Source: Frankiales bacterium (lineage in GTDB: Bacteria > Actinomycetota > Actinomycetes > Mycobacteriales > Jatrophihabitantaceae). From it: a DNA stretch of 64,000 bases. This document shows, one piece after another, positions 24,900-33,710 of this stretch. Location: NCBI GenBank assembly GCA_025966315.1, contig JAOPUZ010000057.1:1-64000 (forward strand), written 5' to 3'. The translations under genes and the position numbers were made by a program. The notes beneath the pieces were generated by a model. It ran no database searches. It saw only the letters and a list, made by a program, of their open reading frames with translations, and was not told the origin of the DNA. Numbering within the stretch: position 1 is the stretch's first letter; every line of letters begins with the position of its first letter.

Positions 24900-27280
24900 C
24901 GAGCACGATCAGTCGATCCGCCCCGGCGGCCGGCGGTCCGGCAGGAAGCTCGGACAGTCCGGGGACCGCGCCGCCTCGGACCGCATCCAGGCACGACCAG
25001 CTCATCGTGCTCGTCACGGCGACGGTGGCCGCCGGTGTCCTGTTGACCCTGCTGCCGTTGCGCTCGATTTTCAGCGACTGGACTTGGTTCACGATCAGCG
25101 TGGTGTGCTCTGTCCCCTACGTTGCCGTCGTTGCGCTGTTCCGGTCCCGGTATGAGCCGCGTTGGTGGCACAGTCTGGTCGGGCTACTGGCCACGCTTCT
25201 GGTGCTCTGCTGGGTCTTCGTTCCACAGCACCTGATCCTCGGCGTCGCCCCGTCAACCGGGTCCTGGAATGACTTTCGGCTATTGATCGACGAGGCGCGC
25301 GAACTGATGCGCACCCAACACACCCCGCTCGCGTCCACGGACTCGTTGCGCCTGCTCACCGCCGGGGCCACGGTCTTTCTGGTCATGCTGACGGACGTGC
25401 TGGACGTACTGGTCCGCCGTCCCCTGCTGGCATCAGCCCCCTTATTGGAGGTGCTGGCTGTGGCGTCGGCCACCTCATCCAAATCGGCGCGCCCCGTCTG
25501 GTTCGTCGCCGCGGCGGTCGGCTTCCTGCTCATCCTCGTAGCCGGCACGCGTTTGCAGGACCGTGACTGGGGACCGTCCGTCGACGGCTCGGCCGGTCGT
25601 CTCGGTGGCGCTCGGCGGATGGCGATCACCGGCATCGTTGCCGCCCTGGTCATTCCGCTGGCGTTGCCGTCCGTCCCGAGAAATTTGCTGTCCAGCCTGG
25701 CCCACAACGGCAGCGGGCTCGGATCAGGGAATGGCAGCGGGCAGATAACGCTCAACAGTTCCGCCGACCTGAGCGGGTCGCTGGAGCTCTCGACACCGAT
25801 TGATCTGTTGAAGGTGCAGGTCGGCAAGGGCCAGCAGCCGTTCTATGTCCGGCAAGCGGTACTGGATCGCGCCACCGAAACCGGCTGGATCCCCACTAGC
25901 GGCCGCCAGGCTTTCATCGACCAAACGCCGCTGAGCGCCAACAGCTACCCGATCATCCCGGAATCGATCAACCACGACGGGACGTCGACCTCGTTCTCCC
26001 AGGTCGACGCGAAGTTCACGATCCTCAATCTGGGCGGCAACATGTTGCCCATCCTGGCCAACCCGGCGTCGCTGGATGCGCTGCCTGGGGGTGCATGGGA
26101 TCAACGTACGGCGAGCGTGCGGAACGTGACGCTGCGCAAGAACATGACGTATACCGAGCAGGCGCATCAGCCGGTACCGACGGTGGCAGAGCTTCAAGCG
26201 GCGCCTGATTTCGCGCGCACCGGTGACAACAGCGTGGATTCTCGGCTGTTCGATCTGCCCGACGACATGCGCAAGGCCGTCACGAAGCTGGCCCAGCAGC
26301 TCACCGCGGACAAGACAAACGCCTACGACAAGGCGCGCGCCATCTCGGACTACTTCACCAACGGGCAGAACGGATTCCAGTATTCGCTGTCTGCGCCGGC
26401 CAGTAACGGCAGCAACCAGTTGGTCAATTTCTTGCAGCGCAAGACGGGATATTGCCAGCAATATGCCGCAGCCGCCGCGGCCCTGATGCGCACGGCAGGT
26501 CTGCCGACACGGGTGGTGCTCGGCTACAGCCATCCTGCGCCGGACAATGCGCAGACCATCACGATCACCACGGCCGATGCCCACGCCTGGGTCGAGGTGT
26601 ACTTCACCGGCGTCGGCTGGATCCCGTTCGACCCAACCCCGCTGGCCGGTGCGGATGCCAACCGGGCGGTTGGGCTCAACTGGGATCGGCATCCGGTTAC
26701 CGGCGACGGGCCGGGCAGCATTCTGGGCCTGCCGGCCGCACCCGTGCCCAGCCAGTCCGGCCGCGGCCTGGAAAACCCCGATTTAGGTCCCGAAGTTCCG
26801 GCACCCGTTGCAACGAGTGCTGGTTATTCCACGCAGCGCAATCTCTTGATCGTGGTGGGCGTGCTGGTATTGATAGCGCTGTTGGTCGCCGGCCCACAAT
26901 TTCTGCGGCGAACCCAACGCCGAAGGCGCTTGAGACGGGCGGCGAGTAGCGGTGATCCCGAGCCACTGTGGCAGGAGCTTGCCGCGAGCGCAGTCGATCG
27001 TGACGCGCTCTGGCCGGCTACCACCACAGTCGGGCAGGTGCCGGCCTGGCTCGCCGCCCAGGGGCTGGACGATCGGGGCCTCAGTACGGTAAGCGCGGTC
27101 GCCGAGCGGGTGCAGCGCGCGCGTTACAGTGCCGCGGAGGCTCAGCCGATACCGCCCGAGCTCACCGCCAGCCTGGATGAGGCGATCCGTCGCTGGGGGC
27201 GCCGAGCCGAGCGCCGCCAGCGGATCAAGGCTTGGCTGGCGCCGAGGTCGCTGAGCCGACCGGCCAACTGGCGCCGCTGA
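24896..27280 (+). CDS. TgpA-like membrane transglutaminase domain protein
   Basis: A 794-residue membrane protein of the TgpA/DUF3488-transglutaminase-DUF4129 type. Several N-terminal membrane helices (about residues 40-260) are followed by a long extracytoplasmic region. The transglutaminase-like domain has candidate catalytic Cys520 (TGYCQQYAAAAAALMR), His563 (DAHAWVEVYF) and Asp579 (IPFDPTP). Another membrane helix (about 640-660) precedes a basic cytoplasmic DUF4129-like tail. Its start overlaps the DUF58 stop (ATGA), so moxR, DUF58 and this gene are translationally linked. The substrate is unknown; a cell-surface role is inferred from topology. Confidence 0.9.
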   Translation: MTSTISRSAPAAGGPAGSSDSPGTAPPRTASRHDQLIVLVTATVAAGVLLTLLPLRSIFSDWTWFTISVVCSVPYVAVVALFRSRYEPRWWHSLVGLLATLLVLCWVFVPQHLILGVAPSTGSWNDFRLLIDEARELMRTQHTPLASTDSLRLLTAGATVFLVMLTDVLDVLVRRPLLASAPLLEVLAVASATSSKSARPVWFVAAAVGFLLILVAGTRLQDRDWGPSVDGSAGRLGGARRMAITGIVAALVIPLALPSVPRNLLSSLAHNGSGLGSGNGSGQITLNSSADLSGSLELSTPIDLLKVQVGKGQQPFYVRQAVLDRATETGWIPTSGRQAFIDQTPLSANSYPIIPESINHDGTSTSFSQVDAKFTILNLGGNMLPILANPASLDALPGGAWDQRTASVRNVTLRKNMTYTEQAHQPVPTVAELQAAPDFARTGDNSVDSRLFDLPDDMRKAVTKLAQQLTADKTNAYDKARAISDYFTNGQNGFQYSLSAPASNGSNQLVNFLQRKTGYCQQYAAAAAALMRTAGLPTRVVLGYSHPAPDNAQTITITTADAHAWVEVYFTGVGWIPFDPTPLAGADANRAVGLNWDRHPVTGDGPGSILGLPAAPVPSQSGRGLENPDLGPEVPAPVATSAGYSTQRNLLIVVGVLVLIALLVAGPQFLRRTQRRRRLRRAASSGDPEPLWQELAASAVDRDALWPATTTVGQVPAWLAAQGLDDRGLSTVSAVAERVQRARYSAAEAQPIPPELTASLDEAIRRWGRRAERRQRIKAWLAPRSLSRPANWRR

Positions 27281-27379
27281 CCGCCCCGCGTACACCCGAT
27301 CTTGGGAGCCGCTTACCAGCGATTTGGGTAGCCGGACCATCGCAAGCCGATGATCCGGCGCCCAAAATGACGGTGTGGG

Positions 27380-27491
27380 GCGACGTGGCGCCGGCCGGAC
27401 GCGGGCTCGGCCGGACGCGGGCTCGGCCGGACGTGGGCTCGGCCGGACGTGGCGCCGGCCGGACGTGGCGCCGGCCGGACGTGGGCTCGCC
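27380..27491. repeat. Seven 16-bp tandem repeats in a convergent intergenic gap
   Basis: Seven consecutive 16-bp units fill the gap between the TgpA-like gene and DUF3040. Two alternating variants occur, CGGACGYGGGCTCGGC and CGGACGTGGCGCCGGC. Unit starts are 27380, 27396, 27412, 27428, 27444, 27460 and 27476. The first copy is degenerate and also forms an inverted repeat with CCGGCGCC at 27355-27362. Open frames through the array encode only Arg/Pro/Ala-rich sequence and are not credible genes. Confidence 0.9.
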
Positions 27492-27505
27492 AGAAATGCA
27501 AAATC

Positions 27506-27529
27506 GGGCCACCCCGGTCGGGGCAGCCC
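27506..27529. terminator. Candidate hairpin terminator between convergent genes
   Basis: GGGC-CA-CCCCG-GT-CGGGG-CA-GCCC forms a symmetrical two-part stem. It is followed on the plus strand by a more AT-rich stretch (GTAATTGCTATTCG) but has no true U-run. Its position, 226 bp past the TgpA-like stop and 62 bp past the DUF3040 stop on the other strand, suits a shared terminator. Confidence 0.45.
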
Positions 27530-27590
27530 GTAATTGCTATTCGTCTGATTCCGAACGCCACGCTCAAATATTGAGCGGCGCGCCAACGGC

Positions 27591-27974
27591 CTACTGATCG
27601 TCGAAGCGGCGCTTCATCCGGTCTTCCATCTTTGTGCGCAGACCGCTCGAGCGGGTGCTGCGTGAGTCCGCGGGGCGACCGGCGATGCCGATCGGGCCGG
27701 TAGCGCGAGGCCCGCGGAGTGCGGTAACCGCGCCCACACACGAGCCGACGATGAGGACGAAACCAACGACACCCATTACGACGATATTGCGCGTCAATCC
27801 GACCAATACGATCGCCAGCCCGATGAGGACGCCGGCAATAGAGCCGACCAGAAGGGTCCGGGTGCGATTGCGCGGACGAGCGGATCTCACCGATGTGGCG
27901 AACTTCGGATCTTCCTTGTACAGGGCTTGTTCGATCTGATCGAGCAGCCGTTGCTCATGCTCGGAGAGCGGCAT
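27591..27974 (-). CDS. DUF3040 domain membrane protein
   Basis: A 127-residue protein starting MPLSEHEQRLLDQIEQALYK, the hallmark of the actinobacterial DUF3040 family, after a GGGAGGGG ribosome site. Two membrane helices (about residues 43-85) follow a short soluble N-terminus, and the C-terminal tail is basic. A longer frame from 28079 would run through the ribosome site and is rejected. DUF3040 genes commonly lie near mraZ and the dcw cluster. The function is unknown. Confidence 0.9.
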   Translation of the reverse strand: MPLSEHEQRLLDQIEQALYKEDPKFATSVRSARPRNRTRTLLVGSIAGVLIGLAIVLVGLTRNIVVMGVVGFVLIVGSCVGAVTALRGPRATGPIGIAGRPADSRSTRSSGLRTKMEDRMKRRFDDQ

Positions 27975-28104
27975 GCTGCCCCTCCCATTTCCCTGCCGCA
28001 CCGCAGATCCGATGACAATCCCAGTCAGCGACCAAAGTGTGGTGGTGCGTCCCGCACGGTGGCTGCTGTGGTCGAGCATACGAGGCGAATCTGTAGTTCG
28101 AAAG

Positions 28105-29805
28105 TTATGGACGACGATTGCTCGTGCCGCGAATCGATTTGTTACCTGTCGGAGGGCTTATATCGGAATCTTCGGTCGCGGAATCAGACTGACCAGGGAT
28201 TGCGGAGGCGGCCGTCACGGCAACACTGGGCAATGCACGGCTGGTTCCGGCGTTCGTCGCCACCGCGTCGGTATGACTGTCAACGGAACGCGGCAACAAG
28301 GTCGCCGGCTGCACACTCTGGCTACCGAATCGGATGGTCACCGCATCAATGGCCCGTTCCGCGGCCGCGCTGTTCGCGGCCAGCCGAGCGGCGACACTGC
28401 GACCTGGTGGGTGAGCACGCCTCGCCGCGTTCACGGGCCTCGGCACGTTCACGGACCTAGCCGCGCTAACGGGGTCGGCCCCGTTTGCCGGCGTTGGCTG
28501 GTTTGTCGGCGCTGACACGTTTTCTGGCGTGGGCGCGTCTTCTGACGTGAGCGCGTCTTCTGGCGTGGACGCGTTTGCGGGCGTTGAGGCATTTTCTACC
28601 GTTGCCGTGTTTACGGGTCTTGGTGCGCTCGGCCGATGCGGCATGTCTACTGCCCCCGGATTTACTGCCCCCGGAACCGGCGCACCGGTGAGATCAAGTG
28701 CGAGCTGCGTCGCCTCGCCGGCCGGCCGTAGGTTCTCGGCTTTGACGCCGACCAGTCGGACGCGCGGTTGATCGAGCTTTAGTGACCGGTACAGCGCGAG
28801 GGCTTCGGCATAGATTTGCGCACCCGAATCGGTGGCCTCGGCCAGGGTTCGGACTCGCGTGAGGGTGTTGAAGTCCGCGAACCTGATCTTGATGCCGACC
28901 GTCCGGGCCCTGCGTTTGGCCTGCCGCAAACGCTCGCCGACTTCGTTCGCGCCCCGCAACAGCTCTCGCGCTATCTCGTCCTCAGTCAGCAGGTCGCGCG
29001 ACAGCGTTCGGTCCGTCGAAATCGACTTCTCGGCAGCCCGTGGGGTCACCGTACGGTCGTCACGGGCGTTGGCCAGCGCATGGAGATGCTCCGCCGTCGC
29101 TACACCCACAGCACGCCGGAGTTGATCGATCGGGGTCAGCGCCAGCTCGCCAACGGTACGGATACCCAGCCGGCGGAGTGGCTCGGCGGTGCGCGCGCCC
29201 ACGCCCCACAGCGCGGTAACCGGAAGTGGATGCAGGAAGTCGAGCAGACCGGCCTGACTGACCACTCGCAAGCCGTCGGGCTTGCAACTGCCAGAAGCCA
29301 GCTTCGCCACCGATTTGGTCGGGGCGATACCGACCGAGCAGGTTAGCTGTTGTTCGGCGAAGACCCGGCGTCGGATGTGGCGGGCGATGTCGGCTGGGCG
29401 GCCGAACAATCCGATCGAGCCGCTGACATCGAGAAACGCCTCGTCCAACGACAGCGGCTCGACGTGCGGTGTCACCTCGGAGAAGATCTTCATCACGGCA
29501 GCGGACACTTCGCCGTAGGCACCGTGCCGAGGCGAGATCACGACCGCCTGCGGGCACAGCCGAAGCGCCAACCCCATGGACATCGCGCTCCGCACGCCGA
29601 ATGCGCGCGCGGCATAGGAGGCCGCGGCCACCACTCCCCGGCCCTGCGTCCCGCCGACCAGCACCGGCAAGCCACGCAGTTCGGGGCGAGCGCGGATTTC
29701 TACGCTCGCGAAGAAAGCATCCATATCGACATGAAGGATGTGGCAACCCGAGTCGTCACCGTCGACCTCGCCGGAGGAACGCGGCAAGTCAGCACTGCGG
29801 CCCAT
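28105..29805 (-). CDS. dinB: DNA polymerase IV with long C-terminal insert
   Basis: Y-family translesion polymerase. Catalytic palm motifs are HVDMDAFFASVE (residues 25-36) and LSLDEAFLDVSGS (118-130). Finger, thumb and little-finger regions follow through about residue 360. A beta-clamp-binding QLALDL motif lies at 367-372. Most DinB proteins end soon after; here about 105 residues of Ser/Thr/Pro/Ala/Asn repeats (ASTPANASTPEDALTSED and similar) follow. A conserved piece, RAIDAVTIRFGSQSVQPATL, and a further low-complexity tail complete the 566 residues. It probably heads the dinB-methyltransferase pair rather than following the HEPN gene, with which it shares the strand. Confidence 0.93.
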   Translation of the reverse strand: MGRSADLPRSSGEVDGDDSGCHILHVDMDAFFASVEIRARPELRGLPVLVGGTQGRGVVAAASYAARAFGVRSAMSMGLALRLCPQAVVISPRHGAYGEVSAAVMKIFSEVTPHVEPLSLDEAFLDVSGSIGLFGRPADIARHIRRRVFAEQQLTCSVGIAPTKSVAKLASGSCKPDGLRVVSQAGLLDFLHPLPVTALWGVGARTAEPLRRLGIRTVGELALTPIDQLRRAVGVATAEHLHALANARDDRTVTPRAAEKSISTDRTLSRDLLTEDEIARELLRGANEVGERLRQAKRRARTVGIKIRFADFNTLTRVRTLAEATDSGAQIYAEALALYRSLKLDQPRVRLVGVKAENLRPAGEATQLALDLTGAPVPGAVNPGAVDMPHRPSAPRPVNTATVENASTPANASTPEDALTSEDAPTPENVSAPTNQPTPANGADPVSAARSVNVPRPVNAARRAHPPGRSVAARLAANSAAAERAIDAVTIRFGSQSVQPATLLPRSVDSHTDAVATNAGTSRALPSVAVTAASAIPGQSDSATEDSDISPPTGNKSIRGTSNRRP

Positions 29806-29829
29806 CCGAATTCACCACCATTCAGCCGT

Positions 29830-30573
29830 TCAGCCGGTACCGGCCGGTTTACGGGCCACTACATGCAATCGCGACGCGATGTCACGAAATGGCGAGACGC
29901 CTGAGAGGACGGACTCCAGCTCGCGCAGCGTTTGGGTTGCCCCGGCTCGGTCAAGCTCTTGCCCTGGAATGAGGTCGCTGAGCACCCCGATCCCCTCGGT
30001 GCTCTCAACCCGTAACCCGGCCTGCTCGCACAGCTCCGCGAGCGCGGACAGATCACTGACGCTGGCATGACGACGGTTGAATGCCGCTAGCGCGCCGCTG
30101 AGATCCCCCGAGGACGCCCGGTGCAACACCGCGGCAACCGGATTCGCCACCAGCAAGCTCGCGACCGAACCAGCGTTGAGCACCGTCGCTATCTCGGCCA
30201 GCGCCGCCGGCACCGAAGCCAGGTTGGCGAGCACGTCATGGGCCAACACGAGGTCGAACTGGTTCCTGCCAACCAGACTCGATAGAAACTCGGCGTCGCC
30301 CTGCACGGAGTGCACGCGCTCGGAGACCCCGGCCTCAGCTGCGCGGCGCGCCAGGGTTCCGAGCGCGTCAGCGCTGACGTCGACGACGGTGACATCAGCG
30401 CCCCGAGAGGCGAGCGGAACCGCCAGGCTGCCCGAGCCGCCACCGCAATCCAAGACACGCGCACTGGTCGGCAGGCCCTCGAGTAATGCCATCAAGGAAG
30501 CCCAGAGCAGCGGCGACTGCCCACGCGGAATGGAGGCGGAGGTCGAGATTTCGGAAGCCACGACTGGTGACAT
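29830..30573 (-). CDS. Class I SAM-dependent methyltransferase, substrate unknown
   Basis: A 247-residue methyltransferase with SAM motif I RVLDCGGGSGSLAVPLASRG, motif II VTVVDVSADAL and motif IV FDLVLAHDVLANL. The layout is that of the Methyltransf_11 group, some members of which modify tRNA or small molecules. I start at ATG 30573 because upstream sequence in the open frame is antisense-like. It lies 17 bp downstream of the HEPN gene and 24 bp upstream of dinB, so the three are likely one transcript. The substrate cannot be read from sequence. Confidence 0.85.
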   Translation of the reverse strand: MSPVVASEISTSASIPRGQSPLLWASLMALLEGLPTSARVLDCGGGSGSLAVPLASRGADVTVVDVSADALGTLARRAAEAGVSERVHSVQGDAEFLSSLVGRNQFDLVLAHDVLANLASVPAALAEIATVLNAGSVASLLVANPVAAVLHRASSGDLSGALAAFNRRHASVSDLSALAELCEQAGLRVESTEGIGVLSDLIPGQELDRAGATQTLRELESVLSGVSPFRDIASRLHVVARKPAGTG

Positions 30574-30590
30574 TAGCGCCGAATCGTGGA

Positions 30591-31040
30591 TCAGCTGGCG
30601 AGTCGGAACGACAGCACGCCGGCAACCTTCTCGATGATGGCGATGAACTCCCCTGCGGCCCGTAAGAGATCGTCGGCATCCCGCTCGGACACGACGCTGG
30701 CCGAGCCGGCCTCGATCGCGGCGCGGCGCTGAGCACTGTCGGCAAAATATGCCGACCAATCGCCTAACTCAGGCGCCACGGAGTCGAGTAGCACCCAGGC
30801 ACTCGTCGGACGTCGTCGCGCCGACGCTGCGGGCCGAGCGCGCAACGCGAGAACAGCCGCCGCCGCACGCAACGCCGCGACATGGGCCAGTCGGTACTTC
30901 TCGGGCACAGAGGGTTCGAGGACTGCTTCGGCCCAGGTCGTTCGCGCCTGGGTCAGCAGCGCGGTGACATTTGCAGGCGCTGGAACCGAGGAGTGTTGAA
31001 CCGAGGAGTGTTGAACCGAGGAGTGCTGGCTCGTCATCAT
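30591..31040 (-). CDS. SAV_6107-type HEPN domain protein
   Basis: A 149-residue helical protein resembling the SAV_6107 HEPN family found beside dinB in actinobacteria. The core runs from ALLTQARTTWAEAVL through KYRLAHVAALRAAAAVLALR and DDLLRAAGEFIAIIEKV. The usual RxxxxH of nuclease HEPNs is not evident, so RNase activity is not implied. The N-terminus is a perfect repeat, QHSSV three times, encoded by 15-bp tandem repeats. Two ATGs stand at the start. Confidence 0.75.
   Translation of the reverse strand: MMTSQHSSVQHSSVQHSSVPAPANVTALLTQARTTWAEAVLEPSVPEKYRLAHVAALRAAAAVLALRARPAASARRRPTSAWVLLDSVAPELGDWSAYFADSAQRRAAIEAGSASVVSERDADDLLRAAGEFIAIIEKVAGVLSFRLAS
30983..31027. repeat. Three 15-bp tandem repeats at the HEPN 5' end
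   Basis: GAACCGAGGAGTGTT is repeated three times in tandem (last copy ends GCT). In frame they encode Gln/Ser-His-Ser-Ser-Val units near the N-terminus of the HEPN protein. Confidence 0.92.
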
Positions 31041-31168
31041 CAGGGCCCTTCAAAGATAATCGAACGTTTGTTCGAGCATAGCAGGCGGTCGAGGCAATTC
31101 AGGTGTTTCCCGATTGCCAGTCCGACGGTAGGCGTCGGGTACGACAACGTGCGCGCCTGCAGGCGAAC

Positions 31169-32413
31169 TCAGCGGTCGCCGAGCGCGACAACCTCGCCGA
31201 TGACCACGACGGTTGGGGCGGCCAGACCAGCACGCCGCACCGCCGCGGCCAGCTCGCCCAGCGAGGCCCGGACGACGCGCTGCTCCGGAAGGGTGGCCCG
31301 ATGGATTGCCGCCGCCGGAGTGTGCGCAGGCCGACCGTGCCGGATCAGTTCCTCGGCGATACCGTCCAGCGTGTCGAGGCCCATCAGCAGGACCAACGTC
31401 GCCGGGCCGACTGCGAGTTCGGGCCAATTCCAACCCGCTTCGGCCCGGCCTGGATCGCGATGGCCGGAGACCACCGCGAAGTCGGCAGCAACCCCCCGAT
31501 GCGTGACCGGGATGCCGGCCGCGGCGGGCGCGGCGGTCGCTGACGTGATGCCCGGTACCACCTGGACCGCAACGCCGGCAGCAACGCAGGCCGCGACTTC
31601 TTCGCCACCGCGGCCGAACACGAACGGATCGCCGCCCTTGAGCCGCACCACGCGCCGACCAGCCAGCGCCCGTTGCACGATGACCGAGTTGATCTCGTCC
31701 TGAGTCAGGTTGTGCCGATGCGCCGACTTTCCGCAATCGATGATCTCTACTTCTGGGGAGAGCGCATCCAGCAAGGCCCGGGGCGCCAGTCGATCGGTCA
31801 CCACGACGTCGGCCTCGAACAACAGGCGTCGCCCGCGGACCGTGATCAATTCCGGGTCACCCGGCCCGCCTCCGACCAAGGCCACGCTGCCGGTCGTCGC
31901 GGCCCGAATCGGGCGGGTGGCCAGCGATCCCAGCTCCAGCGCCGAGGCGATCAGGTTGCGCAACTCGGCCGCGCGCCGTGGGTCGTCGCCGGCATTGACC
32001 GAGATGATCAGCTCGCCGCTCATGTGCATGGCCGGGATCCGCGCCGACCCGGCCGATGCGACGTCTGCGCGCACGCAGAAACATTGCCGGGCCTCGGCCG
32101 CCGTGGCGACCTCCGCATTGACCCCGGCATCATCGGTCGCGGTCACGACAAGCCACGCGCCGTCGAGGTCGCCCGGGGAGTACCGGCGGACCCGCAGGTC
32201 GAACAGTGCGGGCGTCGATTCCGCTCGCTCTAGCAGCTCCAGCGACAGCTCGGGTGCGACTATCCGCACCTGGGCGCCGGCATCAGCGAACATACGAGCC
32301 CGTCGGGTGGCCACCGTGCCACCCCCGACGACCACGACCAACCGATCGGCCACGTCGAGCAGAACCGGAAGCCCGGCAGGCACGCCACTCACCGCGTCAT
32401 CGTTGCAGACCAT
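31169..32413 (-). CDS. cysG: Siroheme synthase: precorrin-2 dehydrogenase fused to uroporphyrinogen III methyltransferase
   Basis: Makes the precorrin-2/sirohydrochlorin branch and siroheme needed by the sulfite reductase at 37086. Residues 1-150 are the Met8-like NAD-binding domain (VVVVGGGTVATRRARMF). From about 165 the SUMT domain carries VALVGGGPGDPELITVRG, VVRLKGGDPFVFGRGGEE and VPGITSATAAPAAAGIPVTHRG. Compared with E. coli CysG the middle dimerisation/chelatase region is short, so ferrochelation may need another protein. Start ATG 32413 (414 residues). It follows cysN by 52 bp as the last gene of the cysC-cysD-cysN operon. Precorrin-2 could also feed the cobalamin cluster. Confidence 0.93.
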   Translation of the reverse strand: MVCNDDAVSGVPAGLPVLLDVADRLVVVVGGGTVATRRARMFADAGAQVRIVAPELSLELLERAESTPALFDLRVRRYSPGDLDGAWLVVTATDDAGVNAEVATAAEARQCFCVRADVASAGSARIPAMHMSGELIISVNAGDDPRRAAELRNLIASALELGSLATRPIRAATTGSVALVGGGPGDPELITVRGRRLLFEADVVVTDRLAPRALLDALSPEVEIIDCGKSAHRHNLTQDEINSVIVQRALAGRRVVRLKGGDPFVFGRGGEEVAACVAAGVAVQVVPGITSATAAPAAAGIPVTHRGVAADFAVVSGHRDPGRAEAGWNWPELAVGPATLVLLMGLDTLDGIAEELIRHGRPAHTPAAAIHRATLPEQRVVRASLGELAAAVRRAGLAAPTVVVIGEVVALGDR

Positions 32414-32465
32414 CGAACTGCGCCCCGGCCGGCGCCGACGATCAGGCGCCCAGCTGAGCTCACAG

Positions 32466-33710
32466 TCAGCGGACGAGCCCGGCCGCGACGGTCGCTCCGC
32501 TGGTCTCGTCGACAAGAAGAAACGCACCGGTCGACCGATTGATGGCGTAGCTGTCCACCACGATCGGCTCCGCCAGCCGGATCCGGACCCGACCGATGTC
32601 GTTGAGGCCGAGCTCGTCGGCCGGCATCGGACTAACCGACGCAATGTCCAGTCGAGATTCGACCGCGTCGACCACAGCCCGAACGTCGCGAGTGGTGTGC
32701 CGCAGCCGGAACCGATCCGCGGCTCGCAACGGCTTGTCGGTCAACCAGCACAGCGTCGCCGATAGTTCGCGGGTCGAGGCGGGCTCTGGATCACCGATGC
32801 CGGCAATCAGGTCGCCACGCGCGATGTCGATGTCGTCGGCCAGTCGCACCGTCACCGACCGGCCAGCGCGCGCCTCGCTCAGCTCACCGTCCGGGGTGTC
32901 GATGCCGGTTACGGTCGAACGACGTCCGGACGGCAATACCGAAACCGCGTCCCCCTTGCGCAGGATGCCGGCTTCGACCCGTCCGGCGTAGCCGCGGTAG
33001 TCGGGATGTTCAGCGGTACGCGGCCGGATGACGACCTGGACCGGGAAGCGAGCCGGCAGGTCGGGCTCGTCGGCGATCTCGAGACCTTCGAGGTACTCCA
33101 GCAGCGACTTTCCCCCGTACCAGGCCATTCGCTCGGACCGGTCGACCACGTTGTCGCCGGACAATGCCGCGATCGGGATCGGGGTGAAGTGATCGACCTC
33201 GAGGCTGGCTGCGGCAGCCGCGAAATCGGTGACGATCCGGTCGAACACCGCCTCGTCGTAGTCGACGAGGTCCATCTTGTTCACCGCGAGCGCAATCTGG
33301 GACACCCGAAGCAGTGACATCACGGCCAGATGCCGCTTTGTCTGCTCGACGACGCCGGTTCGCGCGTCCACCAGAATCACGGCGACGTCGGCCGTCGAAG
33401 CGCCGGTCACCGTATTGCGGGTGTACTGCACATGGCCAGGCGTATCGGCCAGGATGAAGGTCCGGTTGGCGGTGGCGAAGTAGCGGTAGGCAACGTCGAT
33501 CGTGATGCCCTGTTCACGCTCGGCCCGCAGGCCATCCACCAACAGCGCGAGATCCGCGCCTTCGTAGCCGCGTCGTTCGGAGGCGACCTCGACCGCCGTC
33601 ATCTGATCGGCGAGCACGGCTTTGGCGTCGTGCAACAAGCGACCGACCAGCGTTGATTTTCCGTCGTCTACCGAACCTGCGGTTACTACTCGAAGCAAAC
33701 CACCGGGCAT
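32466..33710 (-). CDS. cysN: Sulfate adenylyltransferase GTPase subunit CysN
   Basis: GTP-driven regulatory subunit of ATP sulfurylase, which with CysD converts sulfate and ATP to APS. EF-Tu-like G motifs are TAGSVDDGKSTLVGRLL (G1), LADTPGHVQYTRN (G3) and ALAVNKMDLVD (G4), followed by two beta-barrel domains. At 414 residues it lacks the C-terminal CysC fusion found in some actinobacteria; cysC is separate here. Its ATG shares one base with the cysD TAA. Confidence 0.96.
   Translation of the reverse strand: MPGGLLRVVTAGSVDDGKSTLVGRLLHDAKAVLADQMTAVEVASERRGYEGADLALLVDGLRAEREQGITIDVAYRYFATANRTFILADTPGHVQYTRNTVTGASTADVAVILVDARTGVVEQTKRHLAVMSLLRVSQIALAVNKMDLVDYDEAVFDRIVTDFAAAAASLEVDHFTPIPIAALSGDNVVDRSERMAWYGGKSLLEYLEGLEIADEPDLPARFPVQVVIRPRTAEHPDYRGYAGRVEAGILRKGDAVSVLPSGRRSTVTGIDTPDGELSEARAGRSVTVRLADDIDIARGDLIAGIGDPEPASTRELSATLCWLTDKPLRAADRFRLRHTTRDVRAVVDAVESRLDIASVSPMPADELGLNDIGRVRIRLAEPIVVDSYAINRSTGAFLLVDETSGATVAAGLVR

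Noticed and set aside
27380-27491. Possible CRISPR array
   Set aside because: Units are contiguous 16-mers without spacers and no cas gene is nearby.
27225-27741. Several open frames through the 16-bp repeat array
   Set aside because: Translations are only Arg/Pro/Ala/Gly repeats produced by the array in different frames.
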